NCBI GenBank assembly: GCA_021521415.1
Contig: JAIQDT010000027.1
Span: forward strand, 3,867,001 to 3,931,000
Source: Bidens hawaiensis
Taxonomy: Eukaryota > Streptophyta > Magnoliopsida > Asterales > Asteraceae
DNA length: 64,000 bases
Direction: 5' to 3'
Of this stretch, positions 32,889 through 44,475 are shown in pieces. Every line of letters begins with the position of its first letter. Within the stretch, counting starts at the first letter, position 1. The position numbers and the translations under genes are program-made. Under the pieces are notes generated by a model. That model was not told where the DNA came from, made no database searches, and saw only the letters and a program-made list of their open reading frames with translations.

Positions 32889-34494
32889 ACAACAAGCTGT
32901 GCCACAACATCCATTTGGATAGCAAAACCCAATCCTACTAAAAACAAACTTTTGGTTCGTAGAGGCCGGTAAATTACTATGCATGAATCTTTGAACCTTG
33001 TTCTAAACGTCAATAGCCTCCGGGGCTAAAAAACCAAATGTGTCAAAGGCAAAATGGATAAACACGTGTTGATTCTCTAGAAAAGATTTCTTGTGTTTAG
33101 CTACCTTTCTCGACGCCGCCTTCAACGTAGCATGCCCTGCTACAAACCCATTTTCCCGTAGCCTAACAGGCGGAGACACTCCTGTGAGGTTCACACAAGC
33201 GTGATTCCCTCGTACCCATCGAAGAACAAGTATATTGGCCGGTCGTAAAGTGAACCTCCCTTCAAGAGGATCTATCAGAAAGTTAACGGGGGCTTCCTTT
33301 TTAGCAGAATTCCTGCCCGTTTAAGAACACCGCCTAAAACATCCCTCACCAAATCGTGTCTATACATAAACACGGGTAACTCCTTGCAGTGAACCACATG
33401 CTAACTAAAAGAATCTAAACAAGCTTTGCAGCAAACTGGGCATGGCTAATTCGCCGAAAACAATGGGATCATTTGCCATACTTTAGGATGGTTCGGTACT
33501 CCAAAGTCGACATGTGTGGGCCTAGATCTTCAATGGGGATAACCATTAGGAAATCCTTAGTCTGAGGTCCTGGCACTCAAAAAACGTATTTTAACGAGGG
33601 GATAGATCGAACTTCACTTCCAAACTCTGGAAAATTCCATTATAAAGCATGTTGGGATTTAAAGGGAAGGGAAGTTGTATTTATTAGAGAAACCACTAAG
33701 GTTGAAATCAGGAAGTGACATGTGCAAGCGATTTATCGCACTCTCTTAATCGGAGTCAACCTCATCCAAACCACAAGTTGTGCCCTCGATGCTACAAACA
33801 CATATTTAGATAAGTCTGAAGTTGAGCATAAACCCAAACCTCTAAAATGGGTAGGAAGTGACGCCAACCTCCATTGAAAATCTCCAGAGAAGGCACCACC
33901 ACAAAGCACAATATCCTCAATCTCACCCCCCGAAGGCCATTGTCAAAAATAGAAGCAACTTACTCTACACACGCAGGCTGGCACGTTTTGAGTCTGAACA
34001 ATAATTTTCTGACTCCCATACACGAGAAGAGTAAAATGAGATCGCATTAAGGTTCCCGCAAACATGGGAGATAACTCATTATCTCCACATCACGAGAATC
34101 CCTCTTCACAACCATAGTACTGATGAACCCCTCATCCCGGCTAATGACGCCCCCAAGAACTTTCACACTCAACACTGGTCTTCCAATCTCACTAGGAAAC
34201 AACCCCTTATGAACCTCAACCCCATTGCACGATGGACAAAAAACTTATGTTTTCTTAACGTTGAGTTCAAGACCCAATCGAGGCCCCTCTTCCGTAATGG
34301 TATCTAATGCTTTAACTACCTCTTTAGTGTCCCCAATAATTGTACCATCATCCAGGTACCAAGGATGGAAGAGAAGCTTGCAAGAATCCCCCATATATAG
34401 CCTAGCCCATCGGAATGAAACTAATTTAAGAACCTATTTGCGCTATGGAGTAAGGACTCCGCCCCACAGGGGACTCCCACTCAAACTGAAAGTC
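32889..34494 (-). pseudogene. RT-like ORF, C-terminal half
   Basis: On the minus strand, starting at 34494: DFQF, then after an apparent internal deletion the RT catalytic box WYLDDGTIIGD (YLDD at 34347-34358), GPRLGLELNVKK, a cysteine motif PVCCKACLDSF (near 33440), and a C-terminal domain with NFLIDPLEGRFTLRPANIL, ACVNLTGVSP and FDTFGFLAPEAIDV (33003-33290). This combination matches a plant RT-like family often misnamed auxilin-like in annotations. Many stops and shifts. The RPA...D/N-LTGVSP part could be a restriction-like endonuclease fold, which is my inference. Confidence 0.7.
34490..34494. repeat. TSD AAGTC, left copy (solo Copia LTR)
   Basis: AAGTC precedes TGTTGAACC at 34495 and recurs at 40558-40562. 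Confidence 0.85.
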
Positions 34495-34745
34495 TGTTGA
34501 ACCAGACAAAGAACTAATGGCCAAAATCATCAGCTGTTCTCCATTATGATGTTTTGTTTTCTATTTCTCTAAACAACGGACGATACAAACTGCTGACATA
34601 AAAGAACTGATGACAAATAATTGATGACTCAAACATCAATTGTTAGACTAAAGATCAATAGTTAGCATATGATTCTCTATAGGTAGTTGTTTGTTTATTT
34701 CATTAGTAGTTTGCAACTGTTTTTGTTAGCTGTCACTATAACCTT

Positions 34746-35460
34746 TGTCACACCCCGACCAAAGGCGGAACATGCCGGCGCGTAACGTATTGATTGGACA
34801 GTAGCTCGAAAAACACTAATTAAAGTGACAATAATTATTTAATTTATTAATATCAAAACAAGTACACAAATTCAATAAACAGAACAACAATTACATCATG
34901 TTTTGTATTTTGAATAATATCCTAAGGTAAAACTAAATTCCTCGCTCTTGATCAATGTAAGTTACTTGTACCTGTAGCATGTATAAAAATAGAGTTTGTC
35001 AACACGAATGTTGGTGAGTATACATAAGTTTTAGTGTTATATATATATATAGAGTTAATTCTCAATTCATATGTAAATGATGAGTATTGCAATTCTTATG
35101 AAAATGTAAACAACTAAATAGATGTGGACCCGTTCTTATTAATACGAAATCAACGTACTTGGGTAAATGTATGATCATACTAGATGAGGATAGATGAGGA
35201 TGAGATACCAACCACCAAACAAAAGGGGGGGGGGGGTGTTGCTCGACGGGAACAAGGAAAGAAGAAAAGAAAGAAAAAAAACTTTTAAATAAATTACATT
35301 TTGGTCCCTAGTCTATAGATGTGGATTCAAAAGTTAATCAAAGTTGGCTAGGGGTTGATTTTGTACAATCTTATAACTAAAATCAAATAAATAAATAATA
35401 ATAATAATAAAAGAATTTAACGAGTCGGGTTTTCGGGTCCGAAAATTGACGAATGTTACA
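34746..35460 (-). repeat. 3' LTR of the gag-only element (715 bp, deleted)
   Basis: Lacks about 690 bp present in the other LTR. The join lies at the poly-G tract (35225-35236). Confidence 0.88.
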
Positions 35461-36634
35461 GTATTCACAACTTTTTGAAAATTTCGTCCCGAAATTATAG
35501 AAAAACGTAACATAAAGAAATAAGGTAAGTGTCAAGGGATTTTTTTATATATATATAAAAAAAATAACACCGATTTTCAGGTGGCCCAAATAACGCTACA
35601 AACGGAAGGCATGATAAGGACACTTATATATAGGATGTACCAGCGGCGTATCCACCATGCCCATATCACATCGATATTTGTACCATTACCCAAAATCACC
35701 CTAGGTTTCGAGTTATGACACACGACCGTATTCACCATGAGTTCCATGCGAGGACTTTGATAATTATGCGTGCACTCATAATTATTTAGGTCTTCGCATG
35801 ATGCACATAGTTCGTCCCGTTGTGCGGGTTCGAAAAACAAGGTAAATGAAAAACTTTTTAGGTCGATAAATAACTGGAACTATCTGAGCAAGAGCAATAA
35901 AATAAATAAATAAATTAATAAATGAGTGAAATTTAATTGACATAAATAGCTAGTAACAACTTTGCAAAATAAACTGAAATTACTAAGTTAATCATCAAAA
36001 GTAATAATAACTAAATTAAATAAATAGATAGAGGGAATTTTGAATAGAAATACTTAGGATGACCACAAAATTCACGAATAAGTATTCACATAGACAGGTT
36101 CACATAACAAACGAATCAGATGATTAGAGAAATATAATAATATATGAGGCTCGAGATCAATATTATAAAATCGAATGAGGAAAGAGTGATGTGAGGATGA
36201 GGTGAGTTTGGAGGGTTTGGGTAGTCATGTATTAAATATCAAAATAAAATTTGTACATGTGACTCCTATTAGATAACTATGTAGAACACATGTTCATAGT
36301 CCCAATTTCCAAAACGTTTGTAGGAAATCGGTCATAGGTAGTTTATGATACAAATATGGTACTATTAGATAACTATGCACATTACCATGCACATAGTCCC
36401 GGTGAATAACCGGTCATAGACCACTTAAATCATGATAATAAATTGTGTAACAATAAATAGTGTAATAAACGACAAGATAGGAATAAATAAGAGATTGAAT
36501 ACCATTATAAATAACCGTAATTCTTATTCATAATAAAACTAGAGATTTAATGAAGTTAATACATTAGATTTAAATGAAAAGAACTAAATAAAATAAGCGT
36601 CTTTTGCGTAGCATGTCTTCATAAAGGGTTAGGC
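35461..36634 (-). other. Non-coding 3' interior of the gag-only element
   Basis: Minus-strand ATTTCGGGACGAAATTTT (near 35478-35495) is the usual text before the 3' LTR of plant gypsy elements. No pol motif is found in this stretch. A short minus frame at 35577-35840 shows no known domain. Confidence 0.55.
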
Positions 36635-38003
36635 TTAGACTTGGGAACCGTTGATGTAACACACTTTCCCTTGAGTAGCTTGGTCACTTGAGGTTGGTTG
36701 GTTGATTGGGATTTGGTTGAATTGAATTGGTTGAATGGGTTGGGCTTGAATTGCTTGGATGGGTTGAAGTTGATTTACTTGGGATTGGTAGGCTTGATAT
36801 TGAGCGGTTTGAGTTGGGTAGGATTGAATTTGGTTCATGTGTGCGAGTGTTGGGCATGCATTGAGAAAATGGTTAGGGTCTCCACAATTGTAACAAGCTC
36901 TAATAGTTGAGGGTGCTTGAGTAAACGGTTGAGCATAAGGTAAGGGTTGGGTAAGAGGTGAGGTAAATGGTTGCATGAAAAGTTGGTTGCGTTCACGACA
37001 TGTAGTAAAGAGGTGACCAAATCGATTGCAATGGGTGCATTTTCGACACTTGAGGTTAGGCGAATGGTGAAAGTTACACGTATCACATAATGGGTGGGGT
37101 CCTGTGTAGGGTTTCTTGGTGGGTTGGTTTTGCGATTGGGCCAAGACATAGTTTTGGGAATTGGACTTTCTTTTATTGTTACGGTAATGGGGAGAGTTGT
37201 TGTGCTTGAATGATTCGGGCTTAGAAGACTCGGGTTTAAGAGATTCGGGCTTAGGTTCTTTGGTGGGCTCGGATGCAGGCTTATCATTGGGCTTCTTGGA
37301 ATTTTTCCGCGTCAAGGTCCCTGCCTTAACGTGGTTCTCGGTGAGGGTACCAGCTAGGGTGATGGCATCATGGAGCGCTTGAGGGTCACGACTTATAACG
37401 GAGTCTCGGATTTCCATAGGCAAACCCGAGATGTACTTGTCGATTGCACGCTCAAGTGGAGTGACCATGTGGGGAATGAGAAGGCTCAGTTCATGGAAAC
37501 GATCATTTTAGGCGATGTCATTACCACTTTCTTGTTTCAAATTCCAAAATTCCTCTTCCAACTTCCGAATCTCATGTTTCGGGCAGAACTTCTTGAGCAC
37601 AAGTTTCTTGAGGTCATCCCATGGCAACCTCAGCGCCAAGCGTGCGCTTCTCACCATTCCACCAATTGAGGGCATTCTTCTTAAGCTTGCTCGAGGCGTA
37701 ATTGGTTTTCTTGTCCTCGGGACAATCACATTGGAGGAATTTGCTCTCCATTTCTTCGAACCATTGGAGGAGAATGGTAGCACCGTCGATACCGTGGTAT
37801 TCGGGCGGGCTGGCACTCTTGAATTGTTTGAGGGGGTAAGCAATTGGGTTCGGAGTAGTGGATGATGAAGAAGCATACACAGTTTGCAATCGAGAGATGA
37901 TTGTTGGGAGGGCTTCCACAATTCCCTTGGCGATGCAAGATGACATGCTACGGCCCGAGTTGCTGGTGCGACGGTTACGGTTGATAAGGCGGGAAGAAGA
38001 CAT
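36635..38003 (-). pseudogene. Gag of the gag-only element
   Basis: ATG at 38003 (MSSSRLINRNRR). Gag core: PLKQFKSASPPEYHG, LQWFEEMESKF, then after a frameshift near 37625 LPWDDLKKLVLKKFCPKHE, RFHELSLLIPHMVTPLERAI, KYISGLPMEIRDSV. A stop at 37508-37510 interrupts one frame. Lys/Pro/Ser-rich linker, then two CX2CX4HX4C knuckles, CTHCNRFGHLFTTC and CYNCGDPNHFLNAC, and a Gln/Pro-rich tail ending at 36635. The 277-residue C-terminal part is intact. One shift and one stop separate it from a complete gag. Confidence 0.85.
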
Positions 38004-38754
38004 GCTACAACGACGACACGTGAAAAGTTTATTATGTTTTGGAAAAAAAAGAAAGTTGTATAACTATGTCAAATTTCTAGTTTCGTGAAAATTCATGAAA
38101 TTTTTTTTATAACCTTAACTTAGAAGACAGATGAAATTTAATAATTTGAAAAAAAAAATTTCATTCTTAACAAAATAAAAATAAAATTTAAAAAAAATTC
38201 ATCGTTGATTTCAGAGTGTGATCATCACAGGACCACGTTTAATACAATGAGGGTAGCAGATTCAGGTACGTTTGGTGTGATATGCTTTGGCCTAATAAGT
38301 TCCACACCCTTACCGAACACTCCAGGAAGGCAACCAGGTCTCGCGGTTGATTGAGATTTATGCGCATTGCACTTCCTTAGGCTCGCAAGCCTTGGTGTCA
38401 AGGGTTCGGTAAATAAGTGCGTCCCTCTTACAGTTACTACATATCCGTCCCATGAATCTTCCTCAAGGAGAGGGGAGTAAAAAGGCGGGATTTCTTAAGG
38501 TATTTCCCATTTTTTTAAAAATCGTCCTAAAGTTTTGAAAACAATTTTGAGAGTGAGGTATAGCCTTGGATTAAGTGTGTGATTTTGTGTACAAGGATAA
38601 TATTAAATCATTAAATAATATTTAAGCTACTGCAATCAATAATATAATTCAGGGTGCAAACATGTAAATGCATATCACGTATAGGACCCTAAGCATGCTA
38701 TTAGGTCGTTATATCTAACCATCTATCTTATAGCCTTCGGCTCTGATACCAATC
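38004..38754 (-). other. Leader of the gag-only element with tRNA-iMet PBS
   Basis: Minus-strand TGGTATCAGAGCC (38739-38751) lies three bases from the 5' LTR. The rest is AT-rich leader with no ORF of note. Confidence 0.75.
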
Positions 38755-40159
38755 TGTCACATCCCGACCAAAGATGGAACATGCCGAGGCTTAACGTATT
38801 GATTGGACAGTAGCTCGAAAGACACTAATTAAAGTGACAATAATTATTTAATTCATTAATATCAAAACAAGTACACAAATTCAATAAACAGAACAACAAT
38901 TACATCATGTTTTGTATATTGAATAATATCCTAAGGTAAAACTAAATTCTTCACTCTTGATCAATGTAAGTTACTTGTACTTGTAGCATGTATAAAAATA
39001 GAGTTTGTCAACACGAATGTTGATGAGAATACATAAGTTTTAGTTATATATATATATATATATATAGTTAATTCACAATTCATATGTAAATGATGAGTAT
39101 CGCAATTCTTATGAAAATGTAAACAACTAAATAGATGTGGACCCGTTCTTATTGATACGAAATCAACGTACTTGGGTAAATGTATGATCATACTAGATGA
39201 GGATAGATGAGGATGAGATTCCAACCACCAAACATAAAATAAACAATTAAGCACATAGAGCAGTATCATAGAGCATTCAATGATCACACATAAACATACA
39301 TTGAATTGTGTTTTGAATATATGCGAAAAAATGAGTAAAATAAAGTATACATGCTACCCCCAAAATATAAAAGATGGAAAAAGGGGGATATGTAAACTCA
39401 CCTTAAGGAGTGGATTAACGGGAACGAGATGGCGATAACTGAAAACGAAATAGTATAAACACATCTGTTCTTGTTCTTCCCAATTAAAACCCTAGAAAAT
39501 CAAATCCATTCAATTGTTTGTTGTTGATTCAAATTAAGTTAGGGTTAAAGATTGTTGTTTAAAAACGAGCATAACACATTGTTTAATTACCTTAATAGAT
39601 GACGAATTGAGGGTGTACGAAGAGATGGGTTTCGCGGCTCAAGATATATATCAAAATCGATATTAACGAACTTGTATGTTGTTATTAGGTTAGGGTTTTG
39701 ATTCGCGAGGTTGAGATGAGTGTGTGTGCTGTTTTAATTGTATCATAGACGTGTATTTATAGTGTTTTGGGGATCGAACGAGTCACGGATTGATTAGGTT
39801 GCGATTAGCTGTCAATTGGTAATCGTTAACATGTTTAGGGTGTCGGTGTGACGCGTTTTTTGGTCAACAATTGATTTGGCAAGATTAATTACACCGAAGA
39901 TTGAGGAACAAGCAAAAATTGGGGGGGGGGGGGTGCTGCTCGACTGGAACAAGGAAAGAAGAAAAGAAAGAAAAAAAAATAACTTTTAAATAAGTTGCAT
40001 TTTGGTCCCTGGTCTATAGATGTGGATTCAAAAGTTAATCAAAGTTGGCTAGGGGTTGATTTTGTACAATCTTATAACTAAAATCAAAGAAATAAATAAT
40101 AATAATAAAAGAATTTAAACGAGTTGGGTTTTCGGGTCCGAAAATTAACGAATGTTACA
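38755..40159 (-). repeat. 5' LTR of the gag-only element (1405 bp)
   Basis: TGTCACATCCCGACC to AACGAATGTTACA. Contains the 690 bp missing from the other LTR and a 13-G run at 39921-39933. Confidence 0.9.
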
Positions 40160-40562
40160 ACCTTTAGCTCATCAATAGTTTTATAACTTGTATAAAATGA
40201 GGATGAGAGTCCCATCTTCATTAACACTTTTCACATCACAATACTCACTTGAATCATGTACTTTCGTACGACTAAATTTAGTGTGAATGGTGAGCTATGG
40301 TTGAGGGAGAACAATAGATTGCAATCATTCAATCATTGTTACTGCAAAGTTGTTCTTCCATATGAAACCTATCAGTTAGCTCAAATGAATTATATTGATT
40401 AACTTGTTAATTTCATAGACTAATTGAAGTTGTAATTCAAAAATTATTTCAATTAAAGTGATACTAATCTATTCAAAGGATTAGATCAATTGTTTACTGT
40501 TTCATTGGTTGCAATTTGTGTTCAAGTAGCTAAGATTATTAGATCTGCAATCCTACAAAGTC

Positions 40563-42120
40563 ACATATATATTTAGTAATATCCTTCCCAGCACCCTTCA
40601 TAGCCACCTTAGAGACCAATATTCTCCAAATGGCAACTACGACTATGGGTCTAATCCCATTGTCCGGTTTGTGAAGCGTTGTGAGAGGAGCATACACAAT
40701 AAACTCTGCCTAAACCCTCCGGCACTTCCCCCAACATAAATTAACCACCGTAGTAGTAGCCCTTAGTAACTCAATAGCGACCGACGACCCCTCTCCACAA
40801 AAAGTATCCAAAAGGTGTTTGACCTTCAAACCATCCCGCTCGTAAGATGCCCCTTTAGGAAAAGATTTAATGCACCCAAGCACAATGTTTGTATCCACCA
40901 CCAAAGGATCCTTAGAAAGAAATGAAACATGCATGACCGGAGGGGAAAAATTGGGATACTTAGACACTAACGTTTTCAAAGTATCCTTGTCAAGAGATGA
41001 AACCCTTGAAGAGAAAAATACTTTAATCACGACAGTGAAATTCCTGCCCGCCACTTTTCGCAAAGATTATTTCATATTGTTGCACATCACTAAGTTATCA
41101 TGCCTAGTGAGAAGTTCATCACGACCCGAGGCCACCACCAAGGGTTGGGCAAAAAGTGATAAAATAAGGGCATCAAAACCATTTCCGTCACCCAAGCTTT
41201 CAGTGCCCATTGAATACTATGACAATGCAAAGCCATTTACAAAACGTGTGTTCTTGATGATTGAAGGTCTGAAAACTCGCAGTTTACACCATGGTAGCAA
41301 CAAAAGTCTCACCCACGCCTCAACAGACATTGGCATGGCTTCCTCCTTAAACAGAGCAACAGTTAAGGTCTGGGAAAATGCCATACGATAGCTATGAGGA
41401 ATTCTTTAATCTTTTGTGATCGAAAGAGGGAAGACATGGTGAAGGAGAACCTCATCCACCACTACCCCTCCCAAAGGAGCAACAACCCTCATAACATGCG
41501 GTTTAGAAATCCCCAATATAAACTCCACCACATCTCTCACACCCCTCTTGAACCGAGTTAACCCATCTTCATGATTACACATCCGACTAGGAGCATCTAA
41601 ATGCATAAACAACCAACATAACCATTTCTACGACACCTTTAAAGCCTGACCAACCGACTTAAACAAATCACAATCTGTGGAGAGCACTTCTAAAATGGTC
41701 CATTTCGCTTATCAGACGGTAAATGAAACCGTTTGATATGCTTTGGATCCCGAACATCCATCCGGGAAACAATGAAAATCCCTAAATGGGCACGACTATA
41801 CAACCCCTGAATAATGAACAACCACCTCCAATGAGGAACCCACACTATTAACTAGCAACATAGTTCCCTCATCTAATAAGTACCCAACTAACAACAAGCC
41901 ACCAGAAGGAAGATGGAAAATTAAAAACCCCCTAAAAAGTTGATTTGAAAAACTAGTTGGTTTCCAAACGACCGACACCTAAAAGAACCTCAAAAACAAA
42001 CTCCAATTCCCAAAATTGGCACTCCAATTCAATGAGCAAGTATGCCAATGAAACAGTAAGTCATGGCCTATCGATTTCTTGACCGAGAAGGTCTAAGAAA
42101 ACTCGTATGTGACTATACCG
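40563..42120 (-). pseudogene. RT-like ORF, N-terminal half
   Basis: On the minus strand: VEAWVRLLLLPWCKLRVFRP (near 41320-41260), VIKVFFSSRVSSLDKDTL, IKSFPKGASYERDGLKVKHLL, AIWRILVSKVAMKGAGKDI and KYICDF near 40570. This continues straight into 34494 (QF...) when the solo LTR is removed. These are the pre-RT and fingers/palm segments of the plant RT-like family named at 32889-34494. Upstream limit is vague. Stops and shifts throughout. Confidence 0.65.
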
Positions 42121-42700
42121 ACGCTGCTTTTAGAATATAAAACTAAACACTAGATAAACGATTGAAGTACATTTTCTGATGTCGACGGCCAGCGTTTGTT
42201 TGAAAACAGTAAGGGGCGTTCGTGATGTGGGTATACAGGTCGGATCTGTTTGGGAAGTCCAGATTGATGTTGGCATATGGTGGTTAGGTATGGCTTTGGT
42301 GGCGGTGGATTACTATAGAAAAGAGAGGGGTTGGTGGTGGAGGAAGTGGCAGTGAACGGTAGTGATAGGAGAGGAGAGCGGAGAATGGTGGTGGGTGGTC
42401 GAAGAAAGGTGGTCGGAGTGGAGGGGAGAGGAACAGTTTTGGGAGGGAGGGGGAGAGATTGACGGTCAGAGGGGAGAAGAACGTTGGTCGGAAGGGAGGG
42501 GAGGGGATGGGAAAGGAGGGGAGAGGAACACATAATTAAAAAATAAAGATGAAGGCAATTGTAATTCATTTGTTTATAGCTACTTTGAAAATATTTGAGT
42601 TTAATTCAATAGGAGATTGTTAATCATGTATTGATAATTCAAGTTTTGGAAAATAGAAGTGATTCAATTTTGCCACCTAATTTTAAGAATTGATATCAGA
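42121..42700. other. Unassigned; purine-rich GGGAGG stretch
   Basis: No recognised gene. About 42330-42530 is G/A-rich with repeated GGGAGG/GGTGG words (for example GGGAGGGAGGGGGAGAG near 42438) and could form G-quadruplex on this strand. A minus-strand Pro/Leu/Ser frame here is compositional. Confidence 0.5.
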
Positions 42701-43383
42701 GTTTGGTTGTCGATATATTTTTAAGAAAACAATCTCAACTTGGTCGTTTAGAGAGTCTTACAATTACTTTGATTTGGAGAAATTCAATGACTAAGACTTT
42801 GGATCACGAAGGCGAAAATTAGGGCATTACTAGCGCATCAAGGATTGGTGATTGTTCTTGGAAATGAAATAAATTTACCACGAACCATCATAGACAACGA
42901 GAAGTATGTTGTTGAATAAAGACACAATGCCATACTTTTTATCCTTTAGATAGAGTGCTAAGAGAGGCGTCAAAAGAAACCACAGCCACACGAGTTTGGA
43001 CCATATTAGAATTATTACAAGACCAAGTCCGTGTTCAATTGTTTGTATGTCATGAACAAATTGTATGCATTCCACATGGTCCCTAGTAAGATTCTTGAAG
43101 ATCATACTAATGAATTTTAAAAAAGTTAGTATTGGATCTTGAAAACATAAGGGTTGTGCTAGATGAAGAAGGGAAAAACCATTTTCTATTTATCATCTTA
43201 ACTTCTTTTCCCGAGAAGTATGAGCATTTTGTTGATACTTTGATGTATGCAAGATAACTTATCTATGGAAGATGTTCGCACTGCCTTGAAATCTAAGGAG
43301 TTGAATAATTGAGTAGATATCAAAGTAGAATATTAGGCTTATTTGTACGGGTGACACCAATAAAAAGAACCTAAGAACGTTTC
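42701..43383 (+). pseudogene. Decayed Copia gag, upstream half
   Basis: Plus-strand remnants of a UBN2-type gag: REASKETTATRVWTILE (near 42965), then frame-shifted equivalents of the HMVPS and EDHT-EFN segments, LPREYEHFVDTLMY-like text and LKSKELN (near 43290). It is interrupted at GTTTC (43379-43383) by the intact Copia and continues at 51837. Origin element otherwise lost. Confidence 0.65.
43379..43383. repeat. TSD GTTTC, left copy (intact Copia)
   Basis: Recurs at 51832-51836 after the right LTR. Confidence 0.92.
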
Positions 43384-44309
43384 TGTTGGAATATCGTATG
43401 CCCGAGACACATAATTAAGTTAATGTGGCTAGTCATGTTTGATCCAAGTCGGGTCATACCCAATAACGAGTTAGACACACACCAATTATGTATTTGTTAA
43501 GATAAGATCTATAAGACAAATACAGAACACGACACTTTCAGAAAATCGGGTTTCTGAATAATTACTTGAAAGTATTAAATAATTAATTGGTTAATTTATT
43601 TATTCAAATAATTATTATTGGAATAATTATTTAACTATGTATTCTTTTATAAAATGGTTTATAAAAGATGGGGTGTTTATATATTTTATAAAGTATAAAA
43701 TATATAAAATAAAATAAAAAAAAAAAAAAAAAAATATTGGGGCCGGTTTTGGGTGGGCCCCACACCCCACTAATTTGGTCAAATTATTAACATGCAAAGG
43801 GTAGAGTGTGGACTTGTATAAACTCCATACCTCTTGTATGCATGTGACTTTACAATGATCATTTTATATATATAACTTTCAAGTAATCAAAAAAAAAAAA
43901 ACACAACTCCTTTCTTTCTTTCTCTCTAGCTCACGGCCAAAAGAAGAAAGAGTTTGGGTCTCGTTTTTTTCGTGTTCAAGCTCCCTAGCATAGCTCGGTG
44001 CGTGTTGGAGGCTCGGGGTATATTCCGTTTGAGGGTTTTCCTTTGAAAGTCTAGCATTCACATCATCATCTTCTTCAACATCCACTAAACTCTTAAAGGG
44101 TTAAGATTGTAAGTGTTTATATGCTTTGATAGTTTAGTTATTCCCGTATCATTTGATCCTTGCTTCGGGTTTCTAGTAAATAGATTATTGGTAATCTTGC
44201 AATGAATAAACTAGGTTGTTCATATGTTTAGTTTGTCTATCACGTTTCCGCATTTATTATAACTAGTTAAACGGTTAACTAAGTTTGTAATTTCCATAGA
44301 AACCCAACA
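43384..44309 (+). repeat. Intact Copia 5' LTR
   Basis: TGTTGGAATATCGTATGC to GAAACCCAACA. A GGGTGGGCCCCACACCCC box lies near 43754, and a TATA run (TTTTATATATATAAC, about 43863-43877) about 110 bp after it. Transcription likely begins near 43900. Confidence 0.95.
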
Positions 44310-44311
44310 AA

Positions 44312-44324
44312 TGGTATCAGAGCC
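44312..44324 (+). other. Primer binding site (tRNA-iMet)
   Basis: TGGTATCAGAGCC starts three bases after the LTR; exact consensus. Confidence 0.92.
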
Positions 44325-44475
44325 GGGATACGGGAAACTAAGCTTCGGGTTCTCGGTTTTTTATTTTCCCCTTGAAAGATTTATACAAAAATTAACATGC
44401 ATGATATTTTTGTATTTAATCTTGTTATTGTTTTTGGCTTACTTTAAAAAAAAAAAAAAAAAAAAAAAACCGAGC

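Larger units (their letters stand above)
34746..40159 (-). mobile_element. Gag-only LTR element (TR-GAG type), minus strand
   Basis: LTRs TGTCACA(C/T)CCCGACC ... GAATGTTACA; TSD ACCTT at 34741-34745 and 40160-40164. PBS and gag are on the minus strand; no protease, RT or integrase motif is present in the interior. This is the structure of terminal-repeat retrotransposons with gag domain, which must borrow pol from a relative, probably a Tekay-like gypsy element. Confidence 0.85.
34495..40557 (+). mobile_element. Solo Copia LTR (about 644 bp), split by a gag-only element
   Basis: Starts TGTTGAACCAGACAAAGAAC, ends AATCCTACA, TSD AAGTC. The two parts (34495-34745 and 40165-40557) together align with the LTR of the decayed Copia at 51885-52554: shared CAACTGTTCTCCATTATG, GATCAGTAGTTA-like and TTGTATAAAATGA-GA words. 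No internal region remains, so recombination between LTRs left a solo copy. Confidence 0.8.

Noticed and set aside
42150..42569. Minus-strand Pro/Leu/Ser frame as a possible small gene
   Set aside because: Explained by the purine-rich strand bias; no start context or known motif.
43879..44085. Minus-strand frame found in the same form at 51401-51607
   Set aside because: Both are inside the LTRs of the intact Copia; identity reflects LTR identity, not a gene.
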